Source: Paracoccaceae bacterium
GTDB taxonomy: Bacteria; Pseudomonadota; Alphaproteobacteria; Rhodobacterales; Rhodobacteraceae
Length of the DNA stretch: 37,821 nucleotides
Assembly (NCBI GenBank): GCA_002709405.1
Contig: PAQV01000002.1
Span: forward strand, 1 to 37,821
Reading direction: 5' to 3'
Below, in pieces: positions 32,427 through 37,821 of the stretch (the stretch's first letter is position 1; every line of letters starts with the position of its first letter). The position numbers and the translations under genes are program-made. The notes beneath the pieces are model-generated. The model ran no database searches, had not been told where the DNA came from, and worked only from the letters and a program-made list of their open reading frames with translations.

Positions 32427-33995
32427 ATGTTGGTCGTGGAGACGATAGCGAAGATCCGACGGGCGTATTTTCAGGACAAGAAGTCGATCAAGCAGATCTG
32501 CCGGGAGCTGCGAGTATCGCGGAACACGGTGCGCAAGGTGATCCGGTCCGGTGCGACGGAGCTCACCTATGAGCGAACCATTCAGCCGTTGCCGAAGATC
32601 GGGCCTTGGCAAGACATGCTCGACGAGATGCTGGCGGTGAACGCGCGGAAGCCCAAGCGCGAGCGACTGACTCGCATCCGCATTTTCGAGGAACTCCGGG
32701 CTCAAGGATATGACGGAGGCTATGATGCGGTCCGGCGATACGCGGCCTCCTGGTCGAAGGAGGAAGCGGTGGCATCTGCGGCCGCCTATGTCCCGCTAAC
32801 CTTCGATCCAGGCGAGGCCTACCAGTTCGACTGGAGCCACGAGATCGTGGTGATCGACGGCGCGACGACCACGGTGAAGGTGGCACATGTCCGCCTGTGT
32901 CACAGCCGGATGCTGTTCGTGCGTGCCTATCCCCGCGAGACGCAGGAGATGGTCTTCGACGCCCATGACAAGGCCTTCGCCTTCTTCGGGGGCACCTGCA
33001 CGCGGGGCATCTACGACAACATGAAGACCGCGGTCGACACGATCTTCGTCGGCCGCGACCGAGCCTACAACCGCCGGTTCCAGCAGATGTGCAGCCATTA
33101 CCTTGTCGATCCCGTCGCTTGCACCCCGGCATCCGGCTGGGAGAAGGGACAGGTCGAGAACCAGGTCGGCGTTGTCCGACGACGGTTCTTCGTGCCTCGG
33201 CCGAAGTTCAAGAGCTACGCCGAACTCAACGCCTGGCTCGAGGATCGCTGTGTTGCCTGGGCCAAGGCCAACCCGCACCAGGAGCTTCGGGATCGAACGA
33301 TCTGGGAGGTGTTCCAGGACGAGCGCGCGAGTCTTGTCCCCTACGTCGGTCCGTTCGACGGTTTCCATGCCGTGCCAGCCTCGGTCTCGAAGACATGTCT
33401 CGTCCGGTTCGACAAGAACCGCTACTCCGTGGACGGCCGGGCCGTTGGCCGACCTGTCGAGATCCGTGCCTATGCCGAGCGGGTCGAGTTCTGGCAGGAC
33501 GGCAAGATCGTGGGGCAGCACGCCCGAGCCTTCGGCCGTGACAAGGCCATCTACGACCCGTTGCACTACATTCCGGTTCTGGCTCGTAAGCCCGGCGCCC
33601 TCCGGAATGGCGCCCCCTTCAAGGACTGGGACCTGCCGCCGGCGATCAGGCGCGTGCAGCGCAAGCTTGGCAAGGTGCCGAACGGCGACCGGCAGATGGT
33701 CCAGATCCTCAGCATGATCCCGATCGATGGGCTGGATGCGGTGGATGCTGCCTGTGCCGAGGCCCTGAGCGAGGGGGTCCCCGCGGCCTCGGTCGTCATC
33801 AATATCCTTGCCCGGCATCGGGAGCCGCCACCGCCGCTGACCATCGATACGCCGGCCGCGTTGCGACTGACCTGCGAGCCCGTCGCCGATTGCAAACGCT
33901 ACGACAGTCTCAGGAGACCCAACCATGGAAAGATCACAGGTGCTGGACGCGATGAGCCAGCTGAAGCTCTACGGCATGAAGGCCGCCTACGATGA
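32427..33995 (+). CDS. istA: IS21 transposase IstA
   Basis: A 522-residue DDE transposase. The N-terminal helix-turn-helix ([19 protein letters not shown], 21-39) recognises the terminal repeats. The catalytic triad is D135 (YQFDWSHE), D197 (IYDNMKTAV) and E244 ([10 protein letters not shown]), as in IS21 and retroviral integrases. ATG 32427 follows the left end by 112 bp. Its 3' end overlaps istB by 71 bp in another frame. Full family length and no frame damage. Confidence 0.96.
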   Translation: MLVVETIAKIRRAYFQDKKSIKQICRELRVSRNTVRKVIRSGATELTYERTIQPLPKIGPWQDMLDEMLAVNARKPKRERLTRIRIFEELRAQGYDGGYDAVRRYAASWSKEEAVASAAAYVPLTFDPGEAYQFDWSHEIVVIDGATTTVKVAHVRLCHSRMLFVRAYPRETQEMVFDAHDKAFAFFGGTCTRGIYDNMKTAVDTIFVGRDRAYNRRFQQMCSHYLVDPVACTPASGWEKGQVENQVGVVRRRFFVPRPKFKSYAELNAWLEDRCVAWAKANPHQELRDRTIWEVFQDERASLVPYVGPFDGFHAVPASVSKTCLVRFDKNRYSVDGRAVGRPVEIRAYAERVEFWQDGKIVGQHARAFGRDKAIYDPLHYIPVLARKPGALRNGAPFKDWDLPPAIRRVQRKLGKVPNGDRQMVQILSMIPIDGLDAVDAACAEALSEGVPAASVVINILARHREPPPPLTIDTPAALRLTCEPVADCKRYDSLRRPNHGKITGAGRDEPAEALRHEGRLR

Positions 33996-34653
33996 GATCA
34001 TCACCACGGCGGTGAAGCGTCAGCACGAACCACAACAGATCGTCGGCGACCTGCTGAATGCCGAGATCAGTGAGAAGCAGGCGCGCTCGATCAAATACCA
34101 GATGACGATCGCCAAGCTGCCGCTGGCGAAAGAGGTCGACGAGTTCAGCTTTGAAGAGACGCCAGTCAACGAGACGCTGGTGCGCGATCTGGCCGCTGGG
34201 GAGTTCCTTGAACAGCAGCGCAATGTCGTGCTGATCGGTGGCACTGGGACCGGCAAATCGCACCTTGCCGTGAGCATCGCACGGGCCTGCATCCGACGCG
34301 GCAAGCGGGGGCGCTTCTTCAATGTCGTAGACCTGGTAAACAAGCTCGATGCCGAAGCCCGTGCCGATCGACAGGGGCGCACGGCAGACCTGCTTTGCCG
34401 CCTCGACTTCCTGATCCTTGATGAGCTCGGCTATCTCCCCTTCGCGCAGACCGGCGGCCAACTGCTATTCCATCTCATCAGCCGCCTCTACGAGCGCACC
34501 TCGATCATCGTGACAACCAATCTCGACTTCGGGGAATGGCCTTCGGTCTTTGGCGACGCGAAAATGACCACTGCGCTGCTCGACCGCCTGACCCATCACT
34601 GCGACATCGTCGAAACCGGCAACGAGAGTTGGCGCTTCAAGACCCGTGAATGA
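33925..34653 (+). CDS. istB: IS21 helper ATPase IstB
   Basis: A 242-residue AAA+ ATPase related to DnaC that assists IstA in target choice. Walker A is GGTGTGKS (105-112) and Walker [12 protein letters not shown] (162-172). ATG 33925 has AGGAG 8 nt upstream, inside the 3' end of istA. It ends 129 bp before the right terminus. Confidence 0.96.
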   Translation: MERSQVLDAMSQLKLYGMKAAYDEIITTAVKRQHEPQQIVGDLLNAEISEKQARSIKYQMTIAKLPLAKEVDEFSFEETPVNETLVRDLAAGEFLEQQRNVVLIGGTGTGKSHLAVSIARACIRRGKRGRFFNVVDLVNKLDAEARADRQGRTADLLCRLDFLILDELGYLPFAQTGGQLLFHLISRLYERTSIIVTTNLDFGEWPSVFGDAKMTTALLDRLTHHCDIVETGNESWRFKTRE

Positions 34654-34664
34654 CCAAGAACCCG

Positions 34665-34713
34665 CTGGCCCGATACGGCTGCGCTGTGTGAGGGCTACAC
34701 CGCATCGGGCCAG
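34665..34713 (+). terminator. Hairpin after istB
   Basis: CTGGCCCGAT (34665-34674) pairs with ATCGGGCCAG (34704-34713), a 10-bp stem with a 29-nt loop, 11 bp past the istB stop. It may end IS transcription or protect against read-in. The same structure is at 2-50. Confidence 0.5.
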
Positions 34714-34782
34714 CTACCCGGGCGCTCCAAGGGGGTCATTTTTGGATGCCGATAGGGGGTCACGATTGGCTGCCGATTGACA

Positions 34783-34789
34783 GCCAGTC
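34783..34789. repeat. 7-bp target-site duplication GCCAGTC (right copy, second turn)
   Basis: Pairs with 32308-32314; equals 120-126. Confidence 0.9.
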
Positions 34790-35041
34790 ATGAAGCGCCT
34801 CAGCCAGAAGGTGCAAACTGATGGCTTGGTTAAGCTCACCGTCGTCAGCGAAGCGGATTGTGCAACCATGCGTGATGCCTATGGACGCTGCTCGAAGCTG
34901 CTGCACAGCCAGCCGGGGGAACTCAATCCCCGTCTGCCGTCTCCTGATGACATCGAACAGGAGATCGCCGCACTCGAAAAATGGATCACTGAAATCCGGG
35001 GACGGCAGGATAGCGTTAAGCTGGGATCGGCACAGCCCTGA
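34790..35041 (+). pseudogene. C-terminal fragment of AAA_13 ATPase (second turn)
   Basis: Same 83 codons as 127-378. In this linear view they directly follow the IS and its target duplication, so the split gene can be read as 29915-32314 joined to 34790-35041, giving 883 codons before the stop. Confidence 0.88.
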
Positions 35042-37821
35042 CCAAAGTCATGTCCTCATCGGACAGGCCGAACAGCTGACTGACCAGGGTTTCAATCTGC
35101 TCTCGCAGGGCAAGGGCATTTCGCTCATGAAGTGTCTTCTGTCGCGGAATTCTCGCCGTCTTTGCCTTCCCGTTGGCACCTATGAGCTCGCCGACCAGCC
35201 TTTCAACTTCGGTGCGTTGCTCATCGGTAGCCGGAGGGATTGGCAGTCGCTCAATATACTGCTTGCCGTGAGAATAGTATCCACCCTGGAAGGTGCTCGT
35301 GTTGGTCCGGATCATGGCCTCGCTTAGCGGATGGTGCAGTACCGCGAGCAGGAAGTAGTTGGTCTCCGGCGCACCCTCTTGAGGGCGAATATTGTAGTAG
35401 GGTCCGTTGCCACCTGCCGTAGTCAGGTAGTTTTCTTCATCATATGCATAGCGGGCTTCCCTCGCCATCACACGCACGATGACCTTTGGGCTGTCGAACT
35501 TCGTCAGCCCTTGGGAGCGGCCGAACTGGTAGAATTGCTTTTCTGCCTGCACACCCCCCACAATGTTCCGACCTTCAAGCTCGGCACGTCGGGCCGTCAG
35601 ATAGGCAAAGCAGCCTGGATACTTCGTTTGCATCTCTTGGGGCTGGATTAGGCGCGCTCTCTGGCGGGCCGCCGATCCTGTGCCTTCCACGATGATTTCA
35701 TAGGGGAAAATGACCCAGACATCAGGCTCTGCGCGCTGATACGGTTGCACCCGAGAATCCAGAAGGCCCGGACGAAGTACGCCACGCTCAATCGGCCAGT
35801 CTTGACCATTCCAATTCAATGAAAGCGTGTCCTTGCTCTCGGCAACCGGTTTAAAAACATACGTCTTATCGGCGCTGGTTTGTACGCCGACGAAGATTTC
35901 GGCCGCATCTTTAAGCTCTCGACCGCAGAAAACTCTGATACGGTCGAACAAGTCGCGGGTTTCGGCACTCGCGAACGCCCATGGGGCTTCGGTCAGGTCG
36001 CTGGCCGACATGGTCGTTATCGGGCCGGGTGTTCCGTAGCGCCATGCGTTGAGCTCTTCGACACGCTCAAGGGTAACATTATCATGGCCCTGCCGATCCA
36101 GCATCAGCAGGCAAGTGTAGTTCAGTGCCTGGCGACCGAAGACCTGCTGAACGCCAAAATGAACGATTTCTTCTATCTCTTGGTCTTTGGTCAGCAAATG
36201 ACGGAGAGCTTGCCCCGCCTGGGTGGTCATAAACTTGTGCGGGACGATTACGCCCAGTCGGCCATCCGGCTTCACAAGACTTATCGAGCGCTCGATAAAG
36301 AGGGCGTATTTATCAAAGTTGTTTTGACGAGCTGTCGTGTAGGGTGAATTCTTGTTCTTGTAGAAAGCCGCTTCGTCCGGCGAATACTCCTGCATATGCT
36401 GGATGCGGATATACGGCGGGGTCCCGACGATTACGTCAAACCCACCTTGACCATGCTCGGCTGGGAATTCATCTGCCCAAGAAAATGGGTTCCCCTGCGC
36501 CAGCAGGCGGCCCGGCAGTGGGCCGCCTGCCGCCACCCATTCGGCTTGGCTGACCAGGCTGTTGCCCGCCTTCAGCGTCGCATCTAGTTCGGGAAGTGCC
36601 GGATGGCCCGTGCGCTTTACATAGTCCTGTAGGCCAGCTTCGCTCTCATCTTCGACCAACTTCAGGAGCAAGCTGAATTGCGCGACTTCGACCGCGTTTC
36701 CGTCAATATCCACGCCTCGGATATGAGCCAGAAGAATGCGGCGCTTTTCCTCGAAAGTAAGGCGCCATAGGCCTGCCCCCGCTTCATAGAGCGTGTGTCC
36801 GTTGTACTTGGGCAGATCATGCGCCTGATACCAAGTTAAATAATGGTCACATAGAAACTCGAATACCGACAGGAGGAAGATGCCCGACCCGCAGCAGATA
36901 TCCGACACCGTGAGCGATTTCAGATCATCCGGTGATTTACCCGCGATCTTCGGCCCCAGCGTTCTCTCCACGATAGCATCGACGATGTATCGCGGGGTCG
37001 GCACCACGCCCCCGCTTTCCCGGACTTCCGGTTTGCTGACGATCTCGACCTCACCAGCTGCGTTGATGGTGATCGTTTCCCCAAGGAATTGCTCGTAAAT
37101 CTCCCCGAGCACTTCGGTCTCGACCACGGCAAATGTGTACGGGCTTTGGGGGTAGTAAAGCTCGTTGATTATGTCGCTTAAGACGTCATCGCTGATCCGA
37201 ACGCCTAAGCCTTCGTCATCCATTAGCCGAAACAGACCAGAATCATAGAATTCATCGGCACGTTTGAGCTCCGCCAGAAAAGCATCAAAGCTGTTTCCAC
37301 CGGTCAGACCGCGCAGCATCTCATACCGTTCGATGTCCCTGTCCTCACAAATGCGAAGGAACACGATGCGGGACAAGAAGAGCTGTACAGCATAGGTCAG
37401 CTCCTCGGGTGAAAGGCCAGGCGTATTCTGGTGGATGTCTCGGGCAAGCCGCTCCCGCCAAGACCGGACTTGGCGCAGGAAAAAGTCGTCAAACTGCTCT
37501 GCACCATGGCGGGTGACATCCACTTCGAACCGGCGATCAAAATCACCGGAGTACACAGCTTCGCGCGACAGAAGCGGCCAGAGCTCATCGAATTTCGTAT
37601 CGAATTCATCGTAGTTCACTAACAGCAGGCGGGCGACACGTGGGTCGTCCGCCTTGTCCGGCGTCGGTTTGCAGTCATAGACTGACAACTGCCTGAAGTT
37701 AGTCAGAACCGAGATAGGCAGGCTGGCCGAGAAGCCGTAACGACGGGTCTGAAACGCGGCATCCTTGTTAGTTTCAATGTTTACGCTGGGCTTCTTCGCT
37801 TCGACGTAAAACTTCTTCTGC
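35016..37821 (-). CDS. Restriction-modification enzyme, partial second copy
   Basis: Same gene as 353-3430, cut by the window end so that its N-terminal 90 codons are missing. Compared with the first copy it carries NPPY to TPPY in the catalytic methylase motif (36421), Val to Gly in AQVNPF (36493) and one silent change (37053). If real, the methylase would be inactive while the nuclease remained, a combination cells would hardly tolerate. This supports sequencing error. Confidence 0.85.
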   Translation of the reverse strand, partial: QKKFYVEAKKPSVNIETNKDAAFQTRRYGFSASLPISVLTNFRQLSVYDCKPTPDKADDPRVARLLLVNYDEFDTKFDELWPLLSREAVYSGDFDRRFEVDVTRHGAEQFDDFFLRQVRSWRERLARDIHQNTPGLSPEELTYAVQLFLSRIVFLRICEDRDIERYEMLRGLTGGNSFDAFLAELKRADEFYDSGLFRLMDDEGLGVRISDDVLSDIINELYYPQSPYTFAVVETEVLGEIYEQFLGETITINAAGEVEIVSKPEVRESGGVVPTPRYIVDAIVERTLGPKIAGKSPDDLKSLTVSDICCGSGIFLLSVFEFLCDHYLTWYQAHDLPKYNGHTLYEAGAGLWRLTFEEKRRILLAHIRGVDIDGNAVEVAQFSLLLKLVEDESEAGLQDYVKRTGHPALPELDATLKAGNSLVSQAEWVAAGGPLPGRLLAQGNPFSWADEFPAEHGQGGFDVIVGTPPYIRIQHMQEYSPDEAAFYKNKNSPYTTARQNNFDKYALFIERSISLVKPDGRLGVIVPHKFMTTQAGQALRHLLTKDQEIEEIVHFGVQQVFGRQALNYTCLLMLDRQGHDNVTLERVEELNAWRYGTPGPITTMSASDLTEAPWAFASAETRDLFDRIRVFCGRELKDAAEIFVGVQTSADKTYVFKPVAESKDTLSLNWNGQDWPIERGVLRPGLLDSRVQPYQRAEPDVWVIFPYEIIVEGTGSAARQRARLIQPQEMQTKYPGCFAYLTARRAELEGRNIVGGVQAEKQFYQFGRSQGLTKFDSPKVIVRVMAREARYAYDEENYLTTAGGNGPYYNIRPQEGAPETNYFLLAVLHHPLSEAMIRTNTSTFQGGYYSHGKQYIERLPIPPATDEQRTEVERLVGELIGANGKAKTARIPRQKTLHERNALALREQIETLVSQLFGLSDEDMTLVRAVPIPA

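Larger units (their letters stand above)
32315..34782 (+). mobile_element. Complete IS21-family insertion sequence, 2,468 bp
   Basis: Both ends begin TGT...: the left end reads TGTGAACCGGCATGC, and the reverse complement of the right end reads TGTCAATCGGCAGCC. Each end has two inner blocks, TTGACCCC/GTGACCCC and TCCAAAAATGACCCCC, the multiple terminal repeats typical of IS21. Inside are istA and istB with overlapping frames. The intact 7-bp duplication and open frames indicate a fairly recent, potentially active insertion into the AAA_13 ATPase gene. Confidence 0.95.
34664..37821. repeat. Terminal direct repeat, second copy
   Basis: Repeats 1-3158. Differences from the first copy: T to G at 36421, A to C at 36493, G to A at 37053. 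Clustering of two changes 72 bp apart and a lost catalytic residue suggest low-quality end sequence rather than a second locus. Confidence 0.9.

Noticed and set aside
34664-37821. A second, divergent restriction-modification gene
   Set aside because: It is the same 3158 bp as the window start with only three substitutions, best explained by circular overlap.

Overview
The window is a mobilisable plasmid of an alphaproteobacterium, written out once around the circle plus about 3.2 kb of a second turn. Bases 1-3158 recur at 34664-37821 with three substitutions, which is how a circular molecule of about 34,663 bp looks when its contig is not trimmed. The host call rests on high GC, the RPA-type replication initiator, the ArdC and MOBQ-type relaxase, and the resemblance of the Cas9 to alphaproteobacterial type II-C proteins. 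It may be a sphingomonad or rhodobacterial lineage, but that is inference.

Layout in window order. (1) 1-126: right end of an IS21-family element. (2) 127-5419: a restriction island, with an N6-adenine methyltransferase and a nuclease-methylase fusion in a tightly overlapping operon led by a small ribbon-helix-helix regulator. It is convergent with the last 83 codons of an AAA_13 ATPase. (3) 5697-6217: two small conserved-looking genes. (4) 6246-9587: a Cas9 of type II-C layout with no cas1, cas2 or CRISPR array. RuvC-I has Ser in place of the catalytic Asp, and HNH has Trp in place of the catalytic Asn. A promoter plus a single repeat-like segment lies beyond its 3' end, and a complementary anti-repeat plus terminator hairpin (tracrRNA-like) lies at its 5' end. 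(5) 9619-13740: two exported proteins (tandem C-terminal repeats; two malectin-like domains). (6) 14104-17109: a serine recombinase, structured repeats and an RTX protein. (7) 17720-21756: ardC, a partition locus with AAGTATACTT palindromes, repA and an iteron origin with a DnaA box. (8) 21757-29868: mobilisation genes (TraG/VirD4-type coupling protein, oriT, MobA/MobL relaxase), a CbbX-like AAA protein, and a divergent HEPN / HD-hydrolase pair. (9) 29915-34782: the AAA_13 ATPase gene, split by a 2,468-bp IS21 element with a 7-bp target duplication.

How the parts fit: rep/oriV and ParA/RHH maintain the plasmid. The relaxase, oriT and coupling protein make it mobilisable, but no type IV secretion genes are present. 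ArdC, the restriction-modification operon, the HEPN/HD pair and the broken ATPase form a defence and counter-defence set. The most remarkable part is the Cas9 module. A natural equivalent of a D10/N863 double mutant, with its own tracrRNA-like RNA and a single crRNA-like RNA whose predicted guide is only about 11-16 nt, looks like a self-contained RNA-guided DNA-binding (repressor-like) system rather than adaptive immunity. Its target cannot be determined from this window.
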